The notes beneath the pieces are model-generated. The model did no database searches, was not told the DNA's origin, and saw only the letters and a program-made list of their open reading frames with translations. Shown here piece after piece: positions 8,589-16,183 of a DNA stretch of 64,000 nt. The position numbers and the translations under genes were made by a program. Numbering within the stretch: the stretch's first letter is position 1; each line of letters begins with the position of its first letter. The DNA comes from Candidatus Aminicenantes bacterium UBA1061 (GTDB taxonomy: Bacteria > Acidobacteriota > Aminicenantia > Aminicenantales > Saccharicenantaceae), in the NCBI GenBank assembly GCA_002316315.1, contig DCDG01000043.1, forward strand, positions 14,114 to 78,113, read 5' to 3'.

Positions 8589-10739
8589 ATGACATACCGA
8601 AAAATCAAAGTTAAAAGTTTAATTTTATTTTTAATTATTTTTCAGGCCACCCTTCCCAGCCTTCTTTCTCAGGCTGCCGATCTCAGTCAGCAACTGGCCG
8701 GTCACTGGGAAGGAGCCATTGAGCTTCCAGGAATGAAACTCGAGATTCTGGTTGACTTTAAACTCACAGCGGACAAAAAACTGGAAGGGCTAATTTCGAT
8801 TCCTGTTCAGAAAGCCATAGACCTGCGACTGACTGATATAGTTCTGTCTGATAAAGAGATAACTTTTGCCATTTATGGCGTCCCCGGAAATGCTGTCTTT
8901 AAGGGGCAGCTTGATGACAGCGGACAGAAAATCAGCGGCCAGTATAATCAGTCTGGTCAGACTTTTCCTTTTTTTCTTAATAAAGGCGAAGATCCGGTGG
9001 CTAAAGCCAGAAATATGCTGGCTTCTCTCGACGGAACCATTAATAAAGCCATGGCTGATTTGAGAGTCCCGGGTTTAGCTCTGGCTGTCGTTAAGAATAA
9101 AGAAGTGATCTTTCTTCAGGGTTATGGACTCCGAGATGTAGAAAACAAATTGCCGATGACGCCTGATACTCTACTGGCTATCGGTTCAACTACTAAAGCT
9201 TTTACGACTTTTGCCCTGGCCAGGCTGGCAGATGAAGGCAAGATGAGCTGGGATGAGCCGGTCAGGAACTATATTCCCTGGTTTAAATTATCTGATCCGG
9301 TCATTACCGAAAGGATTACGCCACGTGATCTGGTCACTCACCGCTCTGGCCTTCCACGCCACGATCTTCTCTGGTATAACAACTACCGGGCTTCACGGGA
9401 AGAGCTGGTCAGACGTCTGGCTTATCTGCAGTTTACAGCTGATCTCAGGCAAAAGTTTCAATATAACAATCTGATGTTTTTGACGGCAGGCTATCTGCTG
9501 GAAGTGTTAGACGGAAAAACCTGGGAAGAAGCTATTCGTGAATTAGTCCTTGAACCCCTCGGCATGAGCAGGACTAACTTTTCAGTCTCAATTTCCCAGC
9601 AGGATAAGGATTATGCTCAGCCCTATCTTTATCGTGATGGAAAGATTGAAAAAATTCCCTTCCGCCAGCTGACCAATATGGGGCCGGCCGGCTCGATAAA
9701 TTCGACTGTCCGGGAAATGAGCAACTGGGTCATTGTCCATCTCAATGGCGGTAAATTTGGAGAAAAACAGCTTCTGGCTCCAGCCAGTCTCGAAGACCTG
9801 CATCTCCCTTATATGCCTATCGCCGGGACTCCAGCCACGACTTATATCAGTCCGGCCAGTTATGCCCTGGGCTGGTTTGTTGACTATTATCGAGGCCACC
9901 AGCGGGTCTATCATGGAGGCAATATTGATGGCTTCTCGGCTCTGGTCAACTTCTTGCCTCAAGATGGCTACGGCTTTGTCGTCCTGACCAACAGCAATGG
10001 CAGTGTGCTGCCAGATCTTCTGGTCCAGACCATAACCGATAAATTGCTCGACCTTGAGCCTGTTGACTGGATTGGTGAAGCTGTCAAGAATCTGGCTAAG
10101 GGTGAAGAACTCGGCAAGAAGGCTGGAGAAAAAGCGGCTGCTCGACGCGTGGCCGGCACCAGGCCTTCTCATCCTATAGCTAACTATGCTGGAACTTATT
10201 TTCATCCAGGCTATGGCCAGCTTAAGGTTAACCTGAAGGATGGAAAGCTGTCCTTTACCTATAATGAGATAACCACTCCGCTTGACCACTGGCATTATGA
10301 CACTTTTAATGGCTTGAAAAGCGATGACCCGGTTTTTGAAGATGCCAAACTGACATTTCAGACTGACCCCAATGGCCGGGTGGCTGGCCTCACCGTTCCT
10401 CTGGAGCCAACAGCTGATGATATCGTTTTCAAAAAAAGACCGGACGAGCGCTATTATGATCCGGAATTTCTTAAAAAGTTCACCGGTAATTATGTTCTGT
10501 TGAATCAGGCTTCGACAGTTAGCTTACAGGGTAATACCCTGACTTTCTATGTTCCCGGACAACCGCTGTATGAGCTCGTTCCTGATCTTGGAGATGAGTT
10601 TTATTTAAAACAGGTTCCAGTGATTAGAGTTCGCTTTATTTTCGGGCCAAAGGGCGAAGTTACCGGGCTTGAAACCATCCAGCCCAATGGAGTTTTTGAC
10701 TTCAAAAAGATGGATAAAAAAGAACCTGATCAAAAATAA
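8589..10739 (+). CDS. Serine beta-lactamase-family hydrolase with DUF3471-like C-terminus
   Basis: 716 residues from the ATG at 8589, which has GGAGGAAG just upstream; an upstream in-frame codon at 8547 lacks a ribosome site. Residues 1-30 are a signal peptide. Residues 33-130 form a small beta-rich domain (LAGHWEGAIELPG). Residues 148-490 are a class C beta-lactamase/PBP4-like domain: the nucleophile motif is Ser200-Thr-Thr-Lys203, a YNN motif near residue 298 is the Tyr general base, and YHGGN is the third motif. The C-terminal 180 residues resemble the DUF3471 region often fused to these enzymes. It is probably a periplasmic esterase, D-aminopeptidase or peptidoglycan-related hydrolase; true beta-lactamase activity is uncertain. 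It converges on the PTS operon. Confidence 0.85.
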   Translation: MTYRKIKVKSLILFLIIFQATLPSLLSQAADLSQQLAGHWEGAIELPGMKLEILVDFKLTADKKLEGLISIPVQKAIDLRLTDIVLSDKEITFAIYGVPGNAVFKGQLDDSGQKISGQYNQSGQTFPFFLNKGEDPVAKARNMLASLDGTINKAMADLRVPGLALAVVKNKEVIFLQGYGLRDVENKLPMTPDTLLAIGSTTKAFTTFALARLADEGKMSWDEPVRNYIPWFKLSDPVITERITPRDLVTHRSGLPRHDLLWYNNYRASREELVRRLAYLQFTADLRQKFQYNNLMFLTAGYLLEVLDGKTWEEAIRELVLEPLGMSRTNFSVSISQQDKDYAQPYLYRDGKIEKIPFRQLTNMGPAGSINSTVREMSNWVIVHLNGGKFGEKQLLAPASLEDLHLPYMPIAGTPATTYISPASYALGWFVDYYRGHQRVYHGGNIDGFSALVNFLPQDGYGFVVLTNSNGSVLPDLLVQTITDKLLDLEPVDWIGEAVKNLAKGEELGKKAGEKAAARRVAGTRPSHPIANYAGTYFHPGYGQLKVNLKDGKLSFTYNEITTPLDHWHYDTFNGLKSDDPVFEDAKLTFQTDPNGRVAGLTVPLEPTADDIVFKKRPDERYYDPEFLKKFTGNYVLLNQASTVSLQGNTLTFYVPGQPLYELVPDLGDEFYLKQVPVIRVRFIFGPKGEVTGLETIQPNGVFDFKKMDKKEPDQK

Positions 10740-10799
10740 GTTTTGGTCACTTAGACTAAGCGGTAAATTTAAAGCCAAGAAGCGGAGGCAGGGTTTTAA

Positions 10800-13322
10800 T
10801 CAGCTCGTGGCTTGTTTTATGAGGGAAACAACTTCACCTGGATCCTGGGCCCGCCGCAGGGCTTCCCGAAAGTCCTCATAGATTAGCTTTCTTGACAGTT
10901 TGGGCAAAAGTGCAAGTTTTTGGCTGACCTTTTCGCCAGCCGGAATGGCCAGCGAAATAATGAGATCGACCGGCTGGTCTTCTTTCGATTCCCAATCAAC
11001 AGGCTGCTTCAGTTTCAGAACAACAATGCTCGGCGTGCGCACGGCTTCTGACTGGCAGTGAGGGATGGCCAAGCTAAAGCCAATATCAGTAGCCACATCA
11101 TCTTCCCTTTTCCACAGGGCCTGTTCAAACCTGGCTCTATTGTCTACCCGCCCGGCCAGCTGAAGTTTGATAGCTATTTCCTGCAGGACTTCAGCCTTTG
11201 ACTGGCAGTCTGCCCCAAGATCAACCAGTTCGGGGCTTATTACTTCTTGACAAAAATGCTCCTGATAAAATTGCTGGAGTAGTTCCTCATTTTCAGCGGC
11301 TGTAGCCGCTTCCATGGCTTCAGCCACCAACTCCCGGCAGTCATCAATCTTCAGCCTGGAAAGAACTGCCTTGACCTCAGGGATAAAACCGGAGCTCATG
11401 CTCAGTTCATCAAAACCCAGGCCGGCAAAAACAGGTGTCAGACTGGAATCACTGGCTATTTCTCCGCACAGTCCGACCCACTTGCCTTTTTTATGAGCCT
11501 GCTCGATTGCCCCTTTTAAAAGCCTCAACAATGCCGGATTTAATGGCTGACTTAGATATCTGACCTTCGGGTTGCTTCGGTCAGCAGCAAAAAAGTACTG
11601 AATGAGATCATTCGAGCCAACACTGAAAAAATCAACTTCCTGAGCAAACTTATCAGCCAGAAGAGCGACTGAGGGTACTTCTAGCATAATACCCGTTTCG
11701 ATCCTGTCCTTAAAAGGCAGGCCCTCCGCCTTAAGTTCCTCAGAAAATTCTGTCATTTTTTCCTTAAGCCAATAGACCTCTTCTACAAGACCGACCATGG
11801 GAAACATGATTTTAAGCTGGCCAAAGACAGCTGCTCTCAGGATAGCCCTGACCTGGTGGCGAAAAAGCTCATAATTTTCCTGGTAAATTCTGATTCCCCG
11901 ATAACCAAGAAAAGGATTTGGCTCCTGAGGCAGGCTGATGGATGGAATGGGTTTATCTCCGCCAATATCAAATGTTCTTATAATTACCGGCCGCCCGGAA
12001 GCTTCTTCTGCTACCCTTTTATAAAGCAGGTACTGCTCTTCCTCGGTCGGAAGCACCGGCTGGCCGTAGAGTAAGAGCTCGGTGCGGAATATTCCCACTC
12101 CTTCTGCTCCATCCCGCCAGGCTTTGTCCAATTCTTCCGGCCGCCCGATATTAGCCGCTATTTCCATTTTCTGCCCATCAGCGGTCAGGCCGGGCAGGGC
12201 AGCCTGTTGCCGGCGACGCTTAAGGAGAAGGCTCTCCGTTTCCAACTCCCTTTGATAATATCTCCTGACATTTTCACCCGGTGAAACAACGATGACTCCC
12301 CGATTTCCATCAAGAATCACCTCTTCACCCGCTCGAAGCCGGCGGCTGGCTTGATCCACACCAGTCACCGCCGGTATGGCCTGGCTTCTGGCCATAATTA
12401 AAGTATGGGAGGTCTGCCCGGCTTTTTCCAGGATCAATCCCTGGACAAGCTCTGGTCTAAGACTTAAAAAGTCTGAAGGAAAAAGATCCTCAGCCACAAT
12501 GATGGCTGGTTGATTTAGCCCGGCTTTAAGCCTGACTGGTGCCGGAGTCCCCATCTGCTCTAAAAGCCGCCCGGTTACGTCCTGAATGTCAGCTGCTCTT
12601 TCTCGCAGATACTGGCTTTTGGCCTCAAGAAGCTGATGGCTGAATTCCTCAGCCGCCCTATAAATAGCCTGGCTGGCCTGGCATCTGTCTTTTTCGATGA
12701 GTGTCATCACCCGCTCAATAAAAGCCGGGTCAGTAATTATCGATAGATGAGCCTGAAGAATATTCCTCTCAACACCGTTTTTTTCGGGCAGAAGGCGTTC
12801 TATTTCCTGCTGGACTCTCCGCCTGGCCAGGCCGAAAGCTTCTTTTTCAGCCTGGTGAGAAACAGGCTGCCGACTTTTCTCTTCAGCTAGAAGATTTTCC
12901 CAGTCATAACCGGCCTCCAGGAGAAAAACATCTCCCGAAACGATGCCAGGCGAGGCTGGTTGACCGGTAAGATAGATTTCTTTCTCAGCCAGGACCAATC
13001 TCGGAATCAGAGCACCGGCCGCCGGAGCTATTTCCAGTGCTTTTTCTTCTTTTAACTTCAAATCCTCAACAAGGAAGCGCTTAAAATTGGCCGCAAATTC
13101 TTTTTCTCCCTCACCCGAAATAACAATCCGGCATAAATCTCCAAACTGAGTATCAGAGGTAATGAGAGACAGAATACTCTTCGGGTCGCCTTTCCGTCCA
13201 TGGCGGAGATTTTCAAAGATAATCTGTCCGGAAAAATTCCGGCAATACTCCTGGATAAAAGTTGCCGGGCGGGCATGGAGTCCTAAAGGCAGAGGAAAAT
13301 CAAAAGTAAATTCAACCGCCAA
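10800..13322 (-). CDS. PTS multiphosphoryl transfer protein, HPr-EI-EIIA fusion
   Basis: 840 residues with three PTS modules in one chain. Residues 1-88 are HPr, with GLHARPA and phosphorylatable His16; the regulatory-serine region KSILSL is kept. Residues 115-690 are enzyme I, with AGQTSHTLIMAR (active His306), the RTELLLYG PEP-binding motif and the GEIASDS motif. Residues 700-840 are a fructose/mannitol-type EIIA with His755 in SLAIPH. It takes phosphate from PEP and carries it to EIIB, so the whole soluble relay is one polypeptide. The start overlaps the 3' end of the EIIB gene by 11 bases, indicating translational coupling. Fused forms are known (FruB-like, FPr), but this HPr-EI-EIIA order with separate EIIB and EIIC is less common. 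Confidence 0.93.
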   Translation of the reverse strand: MAVEFTFDFPLPLGLHARPATFIQEYCRNFSGQIIFENLRHGRKGDPKSILSLITSDTQFGDLCRIVISGEGEKEFAANFKRFLVEDLKLKEEKALEIAPAAGALIPRLVLAEKEIYLTGQPASPGIVSGDVFLLEAGYDWENLLAEEKSRQPVSHQAEKEAFGLARRRVQQEIERLLPEKNGVERNILQAHLSIITDPAFIERVMTLIEKDRCQASQAIYRAAEEFSHQLLEAKSQYLRERAADIQDVTGRLLEQMGTPAPVRLKAGLNQPAIIVAEDLFPSDFLSLRPELVQGLILEKAGQTSHTLIMARSQAIPAVTGVDQASRRLRAGEEVILDGNRGVIVVSPGENVRRYYQRELETESLLLKRRRQQAALPGLTADGQKMEIAANIGRPEELDKAWRDGAEGVGIFRTELLLYGQPVLPTEEEQYLLYKRVAEEASGRPVIIRTFDIGGDKPIPSISLPQEPNPFLGYRGIRIYQENYELFRHQVRAILRAAVFGQLKIMFPMVGLVEEVYWLKEKMTEFSEELKAEGLPFKDRIETGIMLEVPSVALLADKFAQEVDFFSVGSNDLIQYFFAADRSNPKVRYLSQPLNPALLRLLKGAIEQAHKKGKWVGLCGEIASDSSLTPVFAGLGFDELSMSSGFIPEVKAVLSRLKIDDCRELVAEAMEAATAAENEELLQQFYQEHFCQEVISPELVDLGADCQSKAEVLQEIAIKLQLAGRVDNRARFEQALWKREDDVATDIGFSLAIPHCQSEAVRTPSIVVLKLKQPVDWESKEDQPVDLIISLAIPAGEKVSQKLALLPKLSRKLIYEDFREALRRAQDPGEVVSLIKQATS

Positions 13323-13623
13323 TTTGTTCCTTTACCTTCTGCAAAATCCCCTCGGCGTTTTTAATGGCTTCCTGAACAGAAAATTCAAAAATTTTCTTTC
13401 CTTCAAATCTTTCGCTTTTCTGAATAGGAATGCCAACAGCCATGATGACTGCGACTGCTTCTTTGATGTCATCAGGGTCAAGTTCATTTTCGATGCCCAT
13501 TGCTCCCTGAGTTTCAACTTTGAGTGACAGGTCCATCTTTTTAGCCACCCGCTCGAGCTGCTCGGCAGCCATATAAGTATGAGCAATGCCCGTTGGACAG
13601 GCAGTAACGGCCACCAGTTTCAT
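13312..13623 (-). CDS. PTS fructose-type EIIB component
   Basis: 103 residues, a stand-alone EIIB of the fructose family. The phosphorylated cysteine is in ACPTGIAHTYMAAE near residue 8, exactly the family motif, followed by VETQGAMG. The ATG at 13623 is preferred because GGAGG lies 5 bases upstream; a second ATG at 13635 has no ribosome site. It takes phosphate from the EIIA domain encoded downstream and passes it to the sugar on EIIC. The gene lies between EIIC (104 bases or more upstream) and the fusion gene, in one direction. Confidence 0.93.
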   Translation of the reverse strand: MKLVAVTACPTGIAHTYMAAEQLERVAKKMDLSLKVETQGAMGIENELDPDDIKEAVAVIMAVGIPIQKSERFEGKKIFEFSVQEAIKNAEGILQKVKEQIGG

Positions 13624-13739
13624 TGATGCCTCCATTCTTGACGATCTAATTGATTAGCTTTTATTTTAGCATTTATCAATTAATTTAAAAGGCTGCTGGC
13701 ACTTTCTATCTCTTTTAGCTCTTCTATCCTGCCTGGCCT

Positions 13740-14771
13740 TTATTTAGAGGAACCTTCTGTTTGCTTCTTGCTCCTGGCTCTGATTAAAGTTATCAAACCA
13801 GCTACCAGCAGAGTGCCGGCAATTATAGACACTATATACATCAGTTTGTTATCAACTACCGGCAGGACAATTGGCCCACCGTGAGGAGCGTGATCTCCGA
13901 CCTGGCCCAGCATGGCCAGCACAGAACCAAGGCTCGAACCGGCCATTATGACTGGAATAACCCGTAAGGGATCAGCCGCGGCAAAAGGAATGGCTCCTTC
14001 GGTGATGCCGATAGCCCCCATGGCCAGCGCCGCCAGGCCGGCATCCCGTTCTTGCTGGGTCCACAGCTTCCGGTTGATCAGTGTGGCCAGGCCCAGGCCG
14101 AGGGGCGGGATGCAAATAGCTGAAGCGCAGGCTCCCATAATAAGATAATTTCCTTCTTGAATCATAGCGGCTCCAAAAAAGAAAGCCACCTTGTTGACAG
14201 GCCCGCCCATATCAAAGGCAATCATCGAACCGAGGATAATCCCCAGGATAATTTTATTACCGGTATGCATAACCTGGAGCCAGCTGGTAATACTGGCCAT
14301 TAAATCATGAATCGGTGCCCCCACCACTCTGTACATTATGATCCCGACGATTAACGACGAGATCACCGGATAAATCAGAATAGGCATGACTGGCCGAATA
14401 GATCTTGGGACTTTGATTTTTTTAAGAAAAAAGACCAGAAAGCCAGCCAGCAGGCCGGAAATCAGACCGCCCAGAAAACCGGCTCCAACCTGATTGGCGA
14501 TGTAGCCACCGACAAAACCAGGCACCAGACCGGGCCGATCGCTCACGCCAAAGGCAATATAGCCAGAAAGAACAGGAACCAGCAAAGAAAAGGCGGCTGT
14601 GCCAATGTCATTTATTAATTTTAGAAAAGGAGCCTGGCTAAAATCTGGACCATGAGGACCCATCGGGGCAAAAGCTATCGACAGGGCAATCAGTATCCCA
14701 CCTGAGGCTACAAAAGGAATAGCATATGAGACCCCGGATAGAAGATATTTTTGCAAATTACTAACTTTCAT
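13740..14771 (-). CDS. PTS fructose-type EIIC membrane permease
   Basis: 343 residues, nearly all hydrophobic helices. MKVSNLQKYLLSGVSYAIPFVASGGILIALS is the characteristic start of fructose EIIC domains, and AFDMGGPVNKVAFFFG followed by AIGITEGAIPFAAADP gives the conserved substrate loop with its Glu. It transports and phosphorylates the incoming sugar at the inner membrane. The sugar is probably fructose or mannose-like, but specificity cannot be set from sequence. The start at 14771 is supported by GAAGGTCAGG just upstream and by a promoter whose -10 ends 31 bases before it. It is first in the operon. A 1-phosphofructokinase gene, often linked, is absent here. Confidence 0.92.
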   Translation of the reverse strand: MKVSNLQKYLLSGVSYAIPFVASGGILIALSIAFAPMGPHGPDFSQAPFLKLINDIGTAAFSLLVPVLSGYIAFGVSDRPGLVPGFVGGYIANQVGAGFLGGLISGLLAGFLVFFLKKIKVPRSIRPVMPILIYPVISSLIVGIIMYRVVGAPIHDLMASITSWLQVMHTGNKIILGIILGSMIAFDMGGPVNKVAFFFGAAMIQEGNYLIMGACASAICIPPLGLGLATLINRKLWTQQERDAGLAALAMGAIGITEGAIPFAAADPLRVIPVIMAGSSLGSVLAMLGQVGDHAPHGGPIVLPVVDNKLMYIVSIIAGTLLVAGLITLIRARSKKQTEGSSK

Positions 14772-14802
14772 CCTGACCTTCTTTCCCAGAATTTTCTCAT
14801 CA

Positions 14803-14831
14803 ATTATAAAAAAACCCCGCCTGCCTGGCAA
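14803..14831 (-). promoter_or_regulatory. Sigma-70 promoter of the PTS operon
   Basis: On the minus strand: TTGCCA (14831-14826), 17 bases, TATAAT (14808-14803). The leader before the EIIC ATG is about 25 bases. The -35 box abuts the 208-bp inverted-repeat element at 14837. Confidence 0.75.
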
Positions 14832-14836
14832 CTAAT

Positions 14837-15044
14837 GGGGTCGGGCCAGCCGATTTCATTTGTTATAAATAACTTAGCCGCGTGATAGAAAAATTCCACT
14901 GTTTTTACCTTCTCCCCAGAAAAACAGAAAACCGCCATTACCCTTAATCAGTTGGTGCAAAAGTTGTTTGCTGGACCAACTGCCTGAGCCCTGGTGGTAG
15001 CTGATATGTTATTGATAATGAATAATATGCGTTGGCCCGACCCC
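14837..15044. repeat. 208-bp MITE-like element with terminal inverted repeats
   Basis: Its ends are perfect 12-base inverted copies, GGGGTCGGGCCA (14837-14848) and TGGCCCGACCCC (15033-15044). Similarity continues inward imperfectly for about 30 bases to an A/T palindrome on each side (GTTATAAATAAC on the left; TTATTGATAA on the right). It holds no plausible reading frame. It fills the space between the PTS promoter and the start of carA, so one of its ends may shape carA expression. A lone copy of the end occurs at 34862-34877. Confidence 0.55.
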
Positions 15045-15052
15045 GTTAAAGC

Positions 15053-16183
15053 TTGCCTCGCCGGACAAAATGTGCTAAAGTCAAAAAAATTTTAAAGGAC
15101 ACCACGACGAAATACGGAGTTTTGGCTCTCAAAGACGGCACGGTTTTTGAAGGTAAAGGATTTGGAGCCTGCACCAGAACCTGGGGGGAAGTTGTTTTTA
15201 ATACCGGATTGGTTGGTCATGTTGAATTAATCACTGACCCTTCTTGCCACGGTCAAATTCTCGTTCAGACCTATCCTCTCATCGGTAACTGCGGTGTCAA
15301 TCCTGACTTCTTTGAATCATCCCGCCCCTGGATTAAAGGCTATGTTGTCTCAGACTATACTGACAAGCCATCACATCATAGTTCCCGACTGTCCATTGAC
15401 CGCTGGTTAGAAGCCAGCCGAATTCCAGCTATTTCCAGCCTTGACACCAGGGGCCTGGCCAAACATCTGCGCCAGCATGGAGTGATTCCAGGCCTTCTGG
15501 TTGTTTCGGATAGACCGTTGAAACTCTCACCTCTTATCCGTGAAGCCAGGCGCCTGACCGATCCAAATGCTTCCAATCTGGTGGCAGAAGTTTCAAGCCC
15601 TGATATTCATATATATCAGCCTGGCTGCGGAAAGAGAATTGTTCTCATTGACTGTGGAACAAAACTGGGCCTTATCCGTCAGTTGACCCGACGAGGCCTG
15701 AGTGTCATCAGAGTTCCTCACAATACTCCAGCTGAAAAAGTTCTGTCTTTTAAGCCCGACGGAGTGGTCATTTCTAATGGTCCTGGTAACCCGGAGCTGT
15801 GCTCCACTGTCAGTACCGTTTCTTCTCTGTTAAAAGAGAACCTGCCTTTTCTTGGCATTGGTCTGGGCCATCAAATTCTGGCTCTGGCCGCCGGAGCCAG
15901 AACCTACAAGCTCAAGTTTGGCCACCACTCCCAGAATCAGCCCTGCCTCGAAATTGGCACTTCACGTTGCTACCTGACCAGTCAGAATCATGGTTATGTC
16001 GTTGACCAGGAATCATTGCTCCCTGACTGGATGCCCTGGTTCATCAATGCTAACGATGGCACTAATGAAGGCATAAAACACTGCCACCAGCCTTTTTTGG
16101 GCGTCCAGTTCCATCCTGAAGCCTGTCCCGGCCCAACTGACACAGAATTCATTTTTGATATTTTTTTGGAGCAATTTGGATGA
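15053..16183 (+). CDS. carA: Carbamoyl-phosphate synthase small subunit, catalytic Cys replaced by Gly
   Basis: 376 residues from a TTG at 15053. No ATG or GTG is in frame near the expected N-terminus (GVLALKDGTVFEGKGFG), so the start is uncertain; a TTG near 15120 is the alternative. The N-terminal domain (VELITDPS, QTYPLIGNCGVN, SLDTRGLAK) and a class I glutamine amidotransferase domain are complete. The nucleophile elbow reads FLGIGLGHQI: position 270 (GGT, 15860-15862) is Gly instead of the obligatory Cys, while His354 and Glu356 of the triad (FHPE) remain. Segments such as NQPCLEIG, LTSQNHGY and NANDGTNEGI resemble eukaryotic CAD/CPS1 more than E. coli CarA. It should still bind CarB but not release ammonia from glutamine. 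The stop overlaps the carB start by 4 bases. Confidence 0.9.
   Translation: MPRRTKCAKVKKILKDTTTKYGVLALKDGTVFEGKGFGACTRTWGEVVFNTGLVGHVELITDPSCHGQILVQTYPLIGNCGVNPDFFESSRPWIKGYVVSDYTDKPSHHSSRLSIDRWLEASRIPAISSLDTRGLAKHLRQHGVIPGLLVVSDRPLKLSPLIREARRLTDPNASNLVAEVSSPDIHIYQPGCGKRIVLIDCGTKLGLIRQLTRRGLSVIRVPHNTPAEKVLSFKPDGVVISNGPGNPELCSTVSTVSSLLKENLPFLGIGLGHQILALAAGARTYKLKFGHHSQNQPCLEIGTSRCYLTSQNHGYVVDQESLLPDWMPWFINANDGTNEGIKHCHQPFLGVQFHPEACPGPTDTEFIFDIFLEQFG

Noticed and set aside
15053..16183. carA as a pseudogene
   Set aside because: The frame is intact over the full length, couples to carB by ATGA, and keeps all other domain motifs. Only the nucleophile is changed, which fits a functional ammonia-dependent enzyme.
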